64,000 nucleotides of DNA, taken from positions 25,157 through 89,156 of the forward strand of contig NZ_LTDM01000004.1 of assembly GCF_001940565.1 (NCBI RefSeq), written 5' to 3'. The translations under genes and the position numbers were made by a program. Shown here in pieces: positions 18,604-28,445 of this stretch; the stretch's first letter is position 1; every line of letters starts with the position of its first letter. Below the pieces are notes generated by a model that worked only from the letters and a program-made list of their open reading frames with translations, ran no database searches and had not been told where the DNA came from. This stretch comes from Tissierella creatinophila DSM 6911 (GTDB lineage Bacteria > Bacillota > Clostridia > Tissierellales > Tissierellaceae).

Positions 18604-19425
18604 ATGAATCTTTTAGAAACTATAAAAATAATTATACTTGGAATTGTTGAAGGAATAACTGAATGGTTACCTGTTAGTAGTACGGGGCACATGATACTTG
18701 TAGATGAATTTATAAAATTAAATATAACACCAGAATTTAAAGAGATGTTTTTTGTTGTAATACAACTTGGAGCTATAATGGCCGTTGTACTTCTTTTCTT
18801 TCATAAGCTAAACCCTTTTTCACCTAAGAAAAACAGTAGAGAAAAGATTGATACATTGGTACTATGGATTAAAGTGTTAATTGCTGTAATTCCAGCAGGT
18901 GTTATAGGAGTATTTTTTGATGATTGGATAAATGAAAGATTTTATAATTATATAACTGTAGCTATAACATTAATATTATATGGAGTGTTTTTTATACTTA
19001 TAGAAAATAAGAATAAAAATAAGTTACCCAAGATAGATAAATTTTCAGAACTTAGCTATAAAACTGCATTTTTAATAGGAGTATTTCAAATCTTATCTCT
19101 TATACCAGGAACATCAAGGTCTGGAGCAACTATAGTTGGTGCTATGCTTCTTGGTACTTCAAGATATATTGCAGCGGAGTTTACTTTCTTTTTAGCTATA
19201 CCTGTAATGTTTGGAGCAAGTCTTCTTAAAATCCTTAAATTTGGATTTGTATTTACAGGATTGGAGATATATATTCTTTTCTTAGGAACTATTGTATCCT
19301 TTATAGTTTCAGTAATTACTATTAAATTTTTAATGAGTTATATAAAGAAAAATGATTTTAAAGCTTTTGGATATTATAGAATAGTACTAGGCATTATAGT
19401 TTTATTATATTTTAGTTTAAGTTAA
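18604..19425 (+). CDS. uppP: Undecaprenyl-diphosphatase
   Basis: A 273-residue polytopic enzyme that dephosphorylates undecaprenyl diphosphate so that the lipid carrier is recycled for wall synthesis; in many species it gives bacitracin resistance. The catalytic motifs [17 protein letters not shown] (about residues 13-29) and PGTSRSGAT (about residues 168-176) are intact, with about eight membrane helices. Start ATG 18604 has AAAGGAGAAA directly upstream. Confidence 0.97.
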   Translation: MNLLETIKIIILGIVEGITEWLPVSSTGHMILVDEFIKLNITPEFKEMFFVVIQLGAIMAVVLLFFHKLNPFSPKKNSREKIDTLVLWIKVLIAVIPAGVIGVFFDDWINERFYNYITVAITLILYGVFFILIENKNKNKLPKIDKFSELSYKTAFLIGVFQILSLIPGTSRSGATIVGAMLLGTSRYIAAEFTFFLAIPVMFGASLLKILKFGFVFTGLEIYILFLGTIVSFIVSVITIKFLMSYIKKNDFKAFGYYRIVLGIIVLLYFSLS

Positions 19426-19469
19426 TTAAAAAAAGTTATGGAATTTAAATTCCATAACTTTTTTTAATT
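19424..19469. terminator. Bidirectional terminator between uppP and the GerMN gene
   Basis: A 23-base perfect inverted repeat (19424-19446 and 19447-19469) with T runs on both strands lies between the convergent genes. Confidence 0.92.
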
Positions 19470-20070
19470 ATTCGCTAAATGTAAAAGGTTTATCAATTGA
19501 AACATGACCCATAAGGGAGTCCGCTTCCTTTCCATCAACAAGAAATTGAACTTTTTTCACAGTGTCAAGACCCAGTAAGCTCTCTACAATTTGATTTATA
19601 GTGAAAGATTCTTGCATAGATCCACCAGTTAGATTTTCACTAGAAAAATCTACATATGCCGTATCATCCATTACTTTTACTTCTAACAGATTTATATTAT
19701 CAGGTATGGGTGAAGTAAGGTTTTCTTTATCCTCTGGCCCTTTTAAAACTTCTCTTACAACTGCTTCCTCTAGCGTGGTATCTTCATAGTTTACTGTTCT
19801 CTTTTCAGATTTTAATTTTTCTAAAGATTCATCACCAGTTTCTACATATTTTTGATTAGCAAAATAAAGATCTACTTCTTTTTCTTTTTTAGCTTCTTCT
19901 TCATCTTCCTTATCCTTATCATCTTCAATGTCTGCATCATCATTATCCTTATTTGAGTCATCTACTGGCGGAGTATCAGACTCTCCAGGTTTTTCATTTT
20001 GAGTTGATGCACAAGCTGATAGTGAAATAACCATAAGTAATATTAAAAATATCGAAAGAAATTTTTTCAT
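19468..20070 (-). CDS. GerMN-domain lipoprotein (sporulation/germination-type)
   Basis: A 200-residue exported lipoprotein. The signal peptide MKKFLSIFLILLMVISLSAC ends in a lipobox with Cys20. A Pro/Asp/Glu-rich acidic linker (residues about 22-65) leads to a GerMN domain, with the pattern LEEAVVREVLKGPEDKEN, then VKVMDDTAYVDFSSEN, then IVESLLGLDTVKKVQFLVDG. The domain occurs in GerM and other spore or envelope proteins. The start is the ATG at 20070, behind AAAGGAGTG; a longer in-frame extension lacks such a site. Role in sporulation is inferred. Confidence 0.85.
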   Translation of the reverse strand: MKKFLSIFLILLMVISLSACASTQNEKPGESDTPPVDDSNKDNDDADIEDDKDKEDEEEAKKEKEVDLYFANQKYVETGDESLEKLKSEKRTVNYEDTTLEEAVVREVLKGPEDKENLTSPIPDNINLLEVKVMDDTAYVDFSSENLTGGSMQESFTINQIVESLLGLDTVKKVQFLVDGKEADSLMGHVSIDKPFTFSE

Positions 20071-20143
20071 TTTTAAACACTCCTTTAAAATTATTATGCT
20101 TATTATAATTTTACCCTTTATATATATGCTATAACAAAATACA

Positions 20144-20175
20144 TAAAAAAACAAGGGGTTAATTAACCCCTTGTT
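20144..20175 (-). terminator. Rho-independent terminator of rpsD
   Basis: A 13-base perfect inverted repeat (20150-20162 and 20163-20175), followed on the minus strand by seven or more Ts; it overlaps the rpsD stop codon. Confidence 0.9.
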
Positions 20176-20773
20176 ATATAAGCTTAGAGTAAAACTCTAC
20201 TATTAGCTGATCTTCTATTTCTATTGGAACTTCTTCTCTTTCCGGCGTATTAACAAGAGTGGCAGAAAAATTATCTTCATCCTTTTCAATATATGGATAG
20301 CTATTTAAAAAGCTGTTTTGGAAGTTTTCTTTAAACATTTCAATATCTCTTGATTTTTCTCTTAAAGATAAAGTATCTCCAATATTTACTCCATAAGAAG
20401 GTATATTTATTTTCTTACCATTTAATAATATATGACCATGAACTACCATTTGCCTTGCCTGTCTAATAGAAGAGGCAAATCCCATTCGATAAGTTAAGTT
20501 ATCTAGTCTTGTCTCTAAAGATTTAATAAGCGCAGTACCGGTTAGTTCTGGAGACTTCATTGCCTTTTGTACATATTTTATAAACTGGCCTTCCATTACT
20601 CCATAATATGCTCTTAGTCTTTGTTTTTCAAGAAGTTGTTTACCATATTCTGTTAGTTTTCTATCTGCTCTGGAAGTTCCTTTAGTAGCCCTTTCCATAG
20701 CTTTTGGATGTCCACATACATTTAATCCTAATCTCCTAGATTGTTTGAATCTAGGCCCCATCATTTTTGCCAT
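20174..20773 (-). CDS. rpsD: 30S ribosomal protein S4
   Basis: A 199-residue S4 protein, primary 16S rRNA binder and assembly initiator. N-terminal [20 protein letters not shown] and the S4 RNA-binding domain ([20 protein letters not shown], then [19 protein letters not shown]) are clear. It has only one N-terminal cysteine, so it is the zinc-free form. It stands alone, not in the S13-S11-S4-rpoA cluster. Many Firmicutes have a stand-alone or second rpsD. Start ATG 20773 has TTTAGGAGATG upstream. Confidence 0.97.
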   Translation of the reverse strand: MAKMMGPRFKQSRRLGLNVCGHPKAMERATKGTSRADRKLTEYGKQLLEKQRLRAYYGVMEGQFIKYVQKAMKSPELTGTALIKSLETRLDNLTYRMGFASSIRQARQMVVHGHILLNGKKINIPSYGVNIGDTLSLREKSRDIEMFKENFQNSFLNSYPYIEKDEDNFSATLVNTPEREEVPIEIEDQLIVEFYSKLI

Positions 20774-20825
20774 ATTTTCTTCATCTCCTAAATTATTTGC
20801 CGCGGATAATTTAAGCCTTAAAAAA

Positions 20826-20854
20826 ATTATAACATAAAGTCTTATATTTGTAAA
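20826..20854 (-). promoter_or_regulatory. Promoter of rpsD
   Basis: On the minus strand TTTACA (20854-20849), 17-base spacer, TATAAT (20831-20826). The transcript leader is only about 45 bases with a CCGCGG core, too short for me to claim a full S4 autoregulatory pseudoknot. Confidence 0.65.
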
Positions 20855-20965
20855 TGATAACTACTATCAATATATTGCATATTATAAAGAGAAATAGTGT
20901 AAGTGGATGATTTTTTTAGCAAATCCTGATATAATGAGATTAATATAAAGAAAAGGAGAAATAAT

Positions 20966-21385
20966 ATGAAAGATATAGAGATTGCTAAGGAATTACTCCA
21001 AAAGGAAGATTATACTTTGGTAGTTGTAAAATCAGGAGAAATCTTATTTACATCAAGAGATAAGGGTATAAAGCCTATGTATAGATTAGTTAAAGATATG
21101 AAAGAAATATCTATTGGTGCTTCTATAGCTGATAAAGTAATAGGTAGAGGAGCTGCCTTATTATCTGGATATTTAAGGGTAAAAGAAGTATATGGAGAGG
21201 TTATGTCTAAAGAAGCAGTAGAGGTTTTAGAAAAAGATAGTATAGACTATAGTTTTTTAACTCTTTGTGATTATATTAAAAATAGAGATAGGACAGGCCT
21301 TTGTCCTATAGAAAGTTTATCTTTAAATAAAACTGATCCTATAATTTTTATAGAAGAAGTAGAAGAGTTTTTTAAATCAAAATAA
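20966..21385 (+). CDS. DUF1893 (TM1506-like, deaminase-fold) protein
   Basis: A 139-residue soluble protein of the DUF1893 family, whose members adopt a cytidine-deaminase-like fold. The pattern SIGASIADKVIGRGAALLSG, then ITE-like helix and NRDRTGLCPIESLS corresponds to the deaminase AAE and PCxxC regions, but the metal-binding residues appear incomplete (one Cys in GLCPIE). Catalysis is therefore doubtful. It starts a three-gene operon with an ECF substrate-binding subunit and an amidohydrolase (12- and 12-base gaps). Start ATG 20966 follows AAAAGGAGAAA. Confidence 0.8.
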   Translation: MKDIEIAKELLQKEDYTLVVVKSGEILFTSRDKGIKPMYRLVKDMKEISIGASIADKVIGRGAALLSGYLRVKEVYGEVMSKEAVEVLEKDSIDYSFLTLCDYIKNRDRTGLCPIESLSLNKTDPIIFIEEVEEFFKSK

Positions 21386-21396
21386 GGGGTGTTTTT

Positions 21397-21927
21397 ATGA
21401 ATTATAGAACAAAGACTACAAATATTGTAATATCTGGATTATTAATTGCAATAGGAGTTATAGTTCCTAGTATATTTCATACTACTGGAATTGCTGGAGA
21501 TATATTTTTACCTATGCATATACCTGTTTTAATTGGTGGATTTTTACTATCACCTATTTATGCATTTTTAGTGGGAATATTAACTCCTTTATCAAACAGT
21601 TTATTAACTGGAATGCCGCCTTTATTTCCTATTGCCATTATAATGGTGTTTGAATTAGGGATATATGGGGTTCTAGCTTCCTATCTTTATAGAAAACTTA
21701 GAGTACCAGTTATTATATCTTTAATATTTTCCATGATAGTTGGAAGAATAGTAGCAGGAGCCGTTGTATATGTACTAACTATAGCTTTTAGTACTGTTAA
21801 GATGGATCCATTGTTATTTGTAAGAGGTGGAATCATAACAGGAATTCCTGGTATAATAATTCAAATAATCCTTATTCCAATCCTTATTCATGGAATCAAC
21901 AAATATACAACAATTAATTTAGACTAG
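21397..21927 (+). CDS. ECF transporter S component (substrate-binding membrane subunit)
   Basis: A 176-residue membrane protein with about six helices. [20 protein letters not shown] is the typical N-terminal signature of energy-coupling factor S components. These subunits bind vitamins or nucleobase-like compounds and share an EcfAAT module encoded elsewhere. The substrate cannot be read from the sequence. Its position between DUF1893 and a nucleoside-deaminase-type amidohydrolase suggests a purine-, pterin- or nucleoside-related ligand. Start ATG 21397 is preceded by AAGGGGTG. Confidence 0.82.
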   Translation: MNYRTKTTNIVISGLLIAIGVIVPSIFHTTGIAGDIFLPMHIPVLIGGFLLSPIYAFLVGILTPLSNSLLTGMPPLFPIAIIMVFELGIYGVLASYLYRKLRVPVIISLIFSMIVGRIVAGAVVYVLTIAFSTVKMDPLLFVRGGIITGIPGIIIQIILIPILIHGINKYTTINLD

Positions 21928-21938
21928 GATGTGAGAAA

Positions 21939-23228
21939 TTGAATATATTGATAAAAGATATAGATATAATACCAGTAAATAGAAAAGATGAAATATTAAA
22001 ATCCACAAACTTATATATACAAAAAGGTAGGATTAGCCATATAGGTAATCTAAGAGAAGATATAAAAGTAGATAAAAAAATAGATGGTAAAAATAAACTC
22101 CTTATGCCAGGACTTATAAATTCCCATACTCACTTAGGTATGAGTTTACTTAGAAATTTTGCAGATGATATGAATCTTACCGATTGGTTAACTAAAAAAA
22201 TATGGCCAATGGAAGCAAAGTTAAATGGTGAAGATATCTATTGGGGATCTCTTTTAAGTATGGGTGAGATGATAATGACGGGAACTACTTCTTTTTGTGA
22301 TATGTATTTTTTTATGGATGAAGTAGGAAGGGCATTAGAAAATTCAGGCATGAGAGGTGTACTAACTAGAGGGATTATAGAGGATCCTAAAAATCCAAAG
22401 GAAAAACTAAATGAAACAAAAGAACTCTACAAAAAATGGAATAATAGCTTAAATGAAAAAGTAAAGGTAATGGTAGCACCTCACGCTCCTTATACATGTA
22501 GTCCCGAATTTTTAATTAAAACTATAGAACTCTCTGAGGAACTAAATACTGGAATTCACATTCACTTATCTGAAACTAAGAAGGAAGTGGAAGATAGTTT
22601 TAAACTATATGGTAAGAGTCCTATAAAACATGTATATGACTTAGGAATGTTTAACTCTCATACTATAGCTGCCCACTGTGTGCATATAAGTGATGAAGAT
22701 ATAGATATATTAATGGAAAATAATGTCTATCCAGTAAATAACCCAGCCAGTAATTTAAAGCTTGCTTCAGGTTTTGCTCCAGTATCTAAAATGCTTAAAA
22801 AAGGTATAAAAGTCTCTCTAGGAACAGATGGAGCTTCTAGCAACAATAACTTAGATATGTTTAAAGAATTAAATCTTGCAAGTTTAGTAAATAAAGCAGT
22901 AGATCTAGAACCCTTATCAGTACCAGCTATTAAGGCTATAGAGATGGCAACTTTAAATGGAGCTTTTGCACTTGGACTAGAAAAAGAAGTGGGTTCTATT
23001 GAAGTAGGTAAAAAAGCAGATATGATCTTAATAGATATGGATAAACCTCACCTTTATCCAAAGCACAATCTCGTTTCAGCTATATCTTATAGTGTTAATG
23101 GAACAGATGTAGATACTGTTATAATAGATGGAAACATAGTGATGGAAAATAGAGAGTTAAAGACATTAGATATGGAAAAGATAAAATATATGACAGAAAA
23201 GAGAACCAAAGATCTACTTAATAGATAA
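21939..23228 (+). CDS. mtaD: Amidohydrolase, 5'-methylthioadenosine/S-adenosylhomocysteine deaminase type
   Basis: A 429-residue amidohydrolase-superfamily metalloenzyme. The metal ligands are visible: [26 protein letters not shown] and [16 protein letters not shown]. These match MtaD/SsnA-type deaminases that act on adenosine-containing compounds, with MTA, SAH or 5'-deoxyadenosine as likely substrates. Start is TTG 21939 with GATGTGAGAAA upstream; no ATG fits the N-terminus better. It is the third gene of the operon and is followed by a terminator. The gene symbol reflects family resemblance and not proven specificity. Confidence 0.82.
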   Translation: MNILIKDIDIIPVNRKDEILKSTNLYIQKGRISHIGNLREDIKVDKKIDGKNKLLMPGLINSHTHLGMSLLRNFADDMNLTDWLTKKIWPMEAKLNGEDIYWGSLLSMGEMIMTGTTSFCDMYFFMDEVGRALENSGMRGVLTRGIIEDPKNPKEKLNETKELYKKWNNSLNEKVKVMVAPHAPYTCSPEFLIKTIELSEELNTGIHIHLSETKKEVEDSFKLYGKSPIKHVYDLGMFNSHTIAAHCVHISDEDIDILMENNVYPVNNPASNLKLASGFAPVSKMLKKGIKVSLGTDGASSNNNLDMFKELNLASLVNKAVDLEPLSVPAIKAIEMATLNGAFALGLEKEVGSIEVGKKADMILIDMDKPHLYPKHNLVSAISYSVNGTDVDTVIIDGNIVMENRELKTLDMEKIKYMTEKRTKDLLNR

Positions 23229-23280
23229 AGATAAAAATATAACAAGAAAAGTTTCTTTCTTGTTATATTTTTTTATCTTT
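23227..23280 (+). terminator. Rho-independent terminator
   Basis: A 17-base stem AAAAATATAACAAGAAA (23233-23249) pairs with 23256-23272 and is extended by AAAGAT/ATCTTT, ending in T-rich sequence. Confidence 0.88.
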
Positions 23281-23312
23281 TTGTCTATAATCTATACAAA
23301 GTAGGTGAAGAA

Positions 23313-24749
23313 ATGATTTCAGAAGATATAATTATAAATAAAATAAATATAAAAGAGCTTTTTAACAATACATCTGACTTAGTTCTATATGAATTTAAAA
23401 CTGTATCAGAGATAAGTATTTTAATAGGATATATTGATGGAATGATAGATACAGATATACTAAATTCAGACTTGATAAAACCTCTAAAAGAAAGTAAAAA
23501 GATAGGCCAATCGATTATATCAGAGGTATACATATCCAAATATAAAGAAATAAAAGACCTAAAACAAGCTATAAGACCTATATCTACAGGTGGAGTTATA
23601 GTTTTTATAGATGGAATAGACTCCTCTTATACATTTAATATAGGTCAGTGGAGTAAAAGATCTATAGATATTGCACAAAATGAAACTAGCATAAGAGGGC
23701 CTCAAGAAGCTTTTATAGAGGATATAGGTGTAAATAAAACCTTAATTAGACGTAAAGTAAAAAGTAATAATTTAGTATTTGAAGATTATACACTTGGAAA
23801 TGTTACAAATACAGATATTTCTTTAGTTTATATAAAGACAATAGTAAAGATGGAAGTATTAGAAGAGTTAAAGAGTAGACTTCAAAGAATAAAGACGGAT
23901 AAAATAATAGATAGTGGAAACATAGAACAGTATATCGATGATGATATAAGTAGGATATTTGCAAGTCTTTCTTATACAGAAAGACCGGATATATTGGTGG
24001 GTAAAATGTCAGAAGGACATATAGGAGTACTTTGTGATGGCAGTCCAAACGTTTTAACACTTCCTAAATTATTTATAGAGAACTTTCATACTTCGGAAGA
24101 CCAGTATATAAGACCCCAATATGCAACATTTTTAAGAATAATAAGACTTATTGCCTTTGTTATAAGCTTTACCTTTCCAAGCGTTTATCTCTCTTTAATA
24201 CTATTTCATCAAGAAATGATACCTACTGATTTACTTATCTCTATTGCAACTCAAAGGGAAGGGGTACCACTTTCATCACCTTTTGAGGTTATAATGATGA
24301 TACTTTTTTTTGAACTTTTAAAAGAGTCTGCAATAAGACTACCAAAATCTATTGGGCAAGCGGTAACTCTTGTAGGAGGACTTGTCATAGGTCAAGCGGC
24401 AATAGATGCACGCATTGTAACTGCAACTCTTGTAATTGCAGTTGCAGTATCTGGTATGGCAGAATTTGTAGTGCCAAAACTTAGAGAGATGATAACTATA
24501 TATAGGATTCTACTTGTGCTAATTGCAAGTGTTTCCGGTCTATATGGAGTATCGCTAGGACTAGTTATGATTGGAGTACAACTTACTAGTATGAAATCTT
24601 TTGGGATTCCATATATGTGGCCTATAGCTCCCTTTGATAGGCAAGGTATGAAGGATAATATACTAAAATTTCCAATGCCAAGCTTAAACAAAAGGCCAAA
24701 TGTCTTAACCCCTAAAAAATCTAGGAAAAGAGATGAAGACATTGAATAA
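23313..24749 (+). CDS. Spore germination receptor subunit A (GerAA/GerKA type)
   Basis: A 478-residue subunit of an inner-spore-membrane germinant receptor. A soluble N-terminal domain contains RPISTGGVIVFIDG and RGPQEAFIEDIGVNKTLIRR; YTERPDILVGKMSEGHIGVL and four or five membrane helices follow, beginning with the GPEDYY-like region. It responds, with the B and C subunits, to nutrients such as amino acids or sugars. Start ATG 23313 has GTAGGTGAAG upstream. The gene overlaps the next by 17 bases. Confidence 0.93.
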   Translation: MISEDIIINKINIKELFNNTSDLVLYEFKTVSEISILIGYIDGMIDTDILNSDLIKPLKESKKIGQSIISEVYISKYKEIKDLKQAIRPISTGGVIVFIDGIDSSYTFNIGQWSKRSIDIAQNETSIRGPQEAFIEDIGVNKTLIRRKVKSNNLVFEDYTLGNVTNTDISLVYIKTIVKMEVLEELKSRLQRIKTDKIIDSGNIEQYIDDDISRIFASLSYTERPDILVGKMSEGHIGVLCDGSPNVLTLPKLFIENFHTSEDQYIRPQYATFLRIIRLIAFVISFTFPSVYLSLILFHQEMIPTDLLISIATQREGVPLSSPFEVIMMILFFELLKESAIRLPKSIGQAVTLVGGLVIGQAAIDARIVTATLVIAVAVSGMAEFVVPKLREMITIYRILLVLIASVSGLYGVSLGLVMIGVQLTSMKSFGIPYMWPIAPFDRQGMKDNILKFPMPSLNKRPNVLTPKKSRKRDEDIE

Positions 24750-25968
24750 AAGCAAAAAAAGATTATTAGTTTTTATAATCATCATTTCAAATATATTTTT
24801 AACTTCTTGTAAATCGGCTAAAGAAATAGATACTCTTGGAATAGTAGTTGCAGTGGGTTTTGACTTAGATGGGGAAGATGTAATTATTACAAATGAAGTA
24901 ATAAATCCAATGGGGTCATCTACTTCACAACAATCTAGTGGTCAAGAGTCTACTAAATTCGTAATAGGCCAAGGAAAAACAATAGAGGAGGCAATTCTTA
25001 ATACAAGTCTTACATTTGATAGAGAACTTTACTATCCGCATGCCCATACAATAATAGTTGGAGAAGATTTGGTAAAGGATGGGTTTGATGGATATATAGA
25101 CATGCTTAGTAGAGATAAGCAGTTAAGAGAAACAACCTTTTTAATGGTGGCAAAGGGAGCAAAGGCATATGAAATTATGGGTATAAATTCTGGGCTTTCT
25201 AATTCTCCAGGAAGATATCTCCATGATATAACACAAGAAAATATGGAAACAGGTAAGCAAAGACCTCTTGATATAAATAGATTTTTAAAATATTTTTATA
25301 GAAAAAGTGGAGGAGTTGTGCTTGGAGTAGTTGAAAAAAGAGATAAAAAAACAGCAAATAAAGATGGTAAGGCAGATACTATAGAAGTTTTAAGTGTAGA
25401 AGGAGGAGTAGTACTAAAGGAGAAGAAATTAGTAGGATACTTTACCGGAGAAGAAATGATGGGTTTTAATTTTATAGTAGGGGAGTTTCAAAGAGGTCCT
25501 ATAGTCTTTCAAACTCCAGAAGATGATAAAGATAAAGGAAATTTTAAAAAAAATCATTATTCTACTTTTAAAGTCTTTAAAAATAAAACTACTCTAGATA
25601 TGGAATTAAAGAAAGATAAACTTCATTTGTTTATAGATTTAAAACTTAGAGGGGCACTTAAAGCAACTCAAGAAGGAGTTGATTTAAACAATCCAAATAT
25701 AGTAAAAGAAATGGAAAAATCAATAGAAAAAGAAATAAAAAGAAAAATTGCAACCACTTTAGAAAAAGCACAAAATGAGTTTAACGTAGATACATTTAGC
25801 ATAGCAGAATTAACTCATAGAAAGTATCCAGAACTTTGGAAGGAAATAGAAGATCAGTGGCCTGAAATCTTTAAAGACTTAGATTACACGATAAGAGTCG
25901 ATGCAAGTATAAACGATGTAGGATTTATAAATACAACAAAAAAAACCAGGGAGAGTATATATGAATAA
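24733..25968 (+). CDS. Ger(x)C family germination lipoprotein
   Basis: A 411-residue lipoprotein subunit C of the germinant receptor. The signal peptide ends at a lipobox (LTSC, Cys27), after a positively charged start with KKRLLVF. Typical segments are EIDTLGIVVAVGFDLDGED, FDRELYYPHAHTIIVGE and the C-terminal FNVDTFSIAELTHRKYPELW. Start ATG 24733 lies inside the subunit A gene and the end overlaps the subunit B gene by eight bases, so the three genes are translationally coupled. Confidence 0.93.
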   Translation: MKTLNKSKKRLLVFIIIISNIFLTSCKSAKEIDTLGIVVAVGFDLDGEDVIITNEVINPMGSSTSQQSSGQESTKFVIGQGKTIEEAILNTSLTFDRELYYPHAHTIIVGEDLVKDGFDGYIDMLSRDKQLRETTFLMVAKGAKAYEIMGINSGLSNSPGRYLHDITQENMETGKQRPLDINRFLKYFYRKSGGVVLGVVEKRDKKTANKDGKADTIEVLSVEGGVVLKEKKLVGYFTGEEMMGFNFIVGEFQRGPIVFQTPEDDKDKGNFKKNHYSTFKVFKNKTTLDMELKKDKLHLFIDLKLRGALKATQEGVDLNNPNIVKEMEKSIEKEIKRKIATTLEKAQNEFNVDTFSIAELTHRKYPELWKEIEDQWPEIFKDLDYTIRVDASINDVGFINTTKKTRESIYE

Positions 25969-27082
25969 TAATACTATAAGTTCTAGGCAAATGGTAATAA
26001 TGCTTGTCATGTTTAGAGTTACAATGAGCTTATCTTATTTTTTAAGTATGGATTTTCCCCCAAGTAATCAAGATAATTGGATAACAATTCTATTTTCATC
26101 AATTTACATCATATTATTTTCTCTGCCTCTTTTATTTTTGACAAATAAATTTTCTGGATTTGATATGATAGAATATTTTTCTATAATATTAGGTAAGTGG
26201 GTAGGGAAAATAGTTATCATCCTCTATGGAATATATTTTTTAACATATACTATTTACCTAGTTGTTCTACAAAATCAACTAGTAGCTGTAAGTGTGTTGC
26301 CACGGACTATAAATTTGATAACTATATCCTTTATATTGGTACTAGCTCTTTATATGTTATCTAAAGGTATTATACTCTTATTTTGGTCGGCAGAACTTAT
26401 AGCCTCCGCTGCATTTGGGGGTATTATTATCTTAATTCTTTTAGGACTTAAAAATGTAGACATTATGGAACTATTTCCAATTTTAAGGGATTCTTCTTTT
26501 AAAGATTTAAATAAGGGCTCTTTTTTAACTTCATTAATATTTGTTGATATATTTCTCTTAACAATTGGGGGAAAGTTTTTGGAAGATAAAAAAAAGATAA
26601 ATAAAATTCTTTTAAAATCAGTAGTTTATTCTCAATTTACTGTTACGATTATACTTATAGTAATCCAAACCTCAGTAGGATTACAACAGGCAAGTCATGC
26701 TATATATCCATTTTTATTATACACTCGACTTATAAAGTATAGCTCTATACTTGAAAGAATAGACTTACTCTATGTTATTACTTGGCTAAGTTTACATGGT
26801 GGAAAAGTAGGCTTATATCTTCTTTTCTCTTTAAAGTGTTTTAAGGAAGGACTTAATATAAAGAAAAACAAATTAATAACTTTATGTCTAATGATAATTG
26901 TATTGATAGTATCAAATCTTCTAGCTAATAGAGTAGTTCTTGGTATAAATATAGTTCTTTTAACTGACATGCTCTATATTCCATTTATCTTTACTACAAT
27001 ACTACCTTGTTTTATATCTATAGTATACTTTTTTAGAAGAAAAACTTTAAAAAAGTATACTATAGAGGAAAGACAATTGTAA
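25961..27082 (+). CDS. Spore germination permease subunit B (GerAB type)
   Basis: A 373-residue membrane protein of the amino acid/polyamine-organocation-like GerB family with about ten helices; ISSRQMVIMLVMFRVTMSL opens the first and KWVGKIVIILYGIYFLTYTI is typical. It is thought to form the ligand-binding transmembrane part of the receptor. The gene order A-C-B is common in Clostridia. Its 3' end overlaps the convergent histidine kinase gene by 23 bases, and a 19-base inverted repeat lies in the shared end. Confidence 0.92.
   Translation: MNNNTISSRQMVIMLVMFRVTMSLSYFLSMDFPPSNQDNWITILFSSIYIILFSLPLLFLTNKFSGFDMIEYFSIILGKWVGKIVIILYGIYFLTYTIYLVVLQNQLVAVSVLPRTINLITISFILVLALYMLSKGIILLFWSAELIASAAFGGIIILILLGLKNVDIMELFPILRDSSFKDLNKGSFLTSLIFVDIFLLTIGGKFLEDKKKINKILLKSVVYSQFTVTIILIVIQTSVGLQQASHAIYPFLLYTRLIKYSSILERIDLLYVITWLSLHGGKVGLYLLFSLKCFKEGLNIKKNKLITLCLMIIVLIVSNLLANRVVLGINIVLLTDMLYIPFIFTTILPCFISIVYFFRRKTLKKYTIEERQL
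27017..27066. terminator. Intragenic inverted repeat across the gerB/kinase 3' overlap
   Basis: Perfect 19-base arms at 27017-27035 and 27048-27066 with a 12-base loop. Each arm contains a six-base A or T run. It lies inside the last codons of gerB and across the kinase stop, so it may stop transcripts from both sides. Confidence 0.6.
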
Positions 27083-28415
27083 ATTTGGTAAATTCATTTT
27101 CCAGGCTTTCTACATTTATTTCTCCATTATGGGCTTTAACTATAGACTCTACAATAGAGAGTCCAAGTCCTGTTCCCCCTGTTTCTTTGTTTCTAGATGA
27201 ATCTACTCTAAAAAATCTATCAAATATAAATGGTAGATTTTCTTTTTTTATGCCTATTCCATTATCTTTTATAGTTAAAACTAAATTTGTCTGAGATCGT
27301 TTAAGTTCTATAAATACCTCACCATTTTCTCCTAGATATCTAACCCCGTTTGAAAGTAGGTTATTTATTATTTGTTTTATCTTATCTTTATCCATAAATA
27401 CTTCTATATTATCTTCAATATCATATTTTATATTATAGTTTTTAGAATTATAAATAGGTAAAAATGCTATTATCGTATCTTTTACTACAGTTGAAATATT
27501 AAACGTGGATTTATTTAAATTCACTTTATATTCCTCCTGTGTAAATGAATCCTTTAAATTATCAATAAGAATTTTTAATCTACGTGTTTCAGACATAAGT
27601 ATTTCTAAATGTTCTTTGGTAGGATCCCATACTCCATCTATTATTGCTTCTAGATGAGTTTGAAGAGTTGTTAGGGGAGTTCTAAGTTCGTGAGATATGT
27701 CTAGTGCATATCTTTTTCTAATATCTTCTTGGTTTTTAAGGGTCTTGCCAAGAAAATTTATGGAATTAGATAATTCTATTATTTCTTTTATATCTGTATC
27801 TATATTTGAACTAGCATTTAAATTTCCCTCTTTTATTTCATTTGCAGTATTCTTAATCATTATAAGTGGTTTTGTAAGACGTTTTGAAAGAATAATACTG
27901 ATTATAAGTCCAATTAATATAGTGATAAATCCAGAAATAATAAAAGATCTAAATAAAGCATTTTTAAATAGATTAGCACTATCTGTAAGATAAGCATTGT
28001 CAACATACCCTATTAAGAGATATGCAATAGGATTGTTATCATTGTATAGTGTATATGATTTTTCTATGAAGTTATCATTATTTTGCATGGAGTTATTATG
28101 CATATTTCCATACATTCTGCCCATACCCATCCTTTTGGAACTATATTTTGTTTTTCCATTTAAATCTTTTATAGTTATTACAATATCATTTGAAAGGGAT
28201 AAATGTTTTAATTCCATAGAATCTAGTTTAAAATCGTTATCTATATATGAAGTGTTTATTTCTTTGTATATTCTTTTAAATTTGTCTTCTCTTTCTTCTG
28301 TTAAATAAAACTTAAAGCTTCTATTTATCATAATATTTGATACAGAAGAAATAATAAGAATGGAAACGATTACTAAACTTACAAAGCTTAATATCATCTG
28401 TTTAGATAATTTCAT
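27060..28415 (-). CDS. Sensor histidine kinase with Met-rich extracytoplasmic loop
   Basis: A 451-residue two-component sensor. TM1 (about residues 8-30) and TM2 (about 156-177) flank an external domain; HAMP, HisKA (phospho-acceptor His242 in DISHELRTPLTTL) and an ATPase domain (DNGIGIKKENLPFIFDRFF, then GGTGLGLSI) follow. The external loop has RMGMGRMYGNMHNNSM (residues 95-110), five Met and one His, as seen in copper- or silver-binding segments. Start ATG 28415 follows TTAGGAGGTAAAA. The cognate regulator is very likely the one at 28915-29607. Confidence 0.93.
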   Translation of the reverse strand: MKLSKQMILSFVSLVIVSILIISSVSNIMINRSFKFYLTEEREDKFKRIYKEINTSYIDNDFKLDSMELKHLSLSNDIVITIKDLNGKTKYSSKRMGMGRMYGNMHNNSMQNNDNFIEKSYTLYNDNNPIAYLLIGYVDNAYLTDSANLFKNALFRSFIISGFITILIGLIISIILSKRLTKPLIMIKNTANEIKEGNLNASSNIDTDIKEIIELSNSINFLGKTLKNQEDIRKRYALDISHELRTPLTTLQTHLEAIIDGVWDPTKEHLEILMSETRRLKILIDNLKDSFTQEEYKVNLNKSTFNISTVVKDTIIAFLPIYNSKNYNIKYDIEDNIEVFMDKDKIKQIINNLLSNGVRYLGENGEVFIELKRSQTNLVLTIKDNGIGIKKENLPFIFDRFFRVDSSRNKETGGTGLGLSIVESIVKAHNGEINVESLENEFTKFTIVFPL

Positions 28416-28445
28416 ATGTTTTACCTCCTAAAATAATATAATTTT

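Noticed and set aside
20774..20831. S4 autoregulatory leader
   Set aside because: The leader is short and no pseudoknot could be drawn by eye; only the CCGCGG core was noted.
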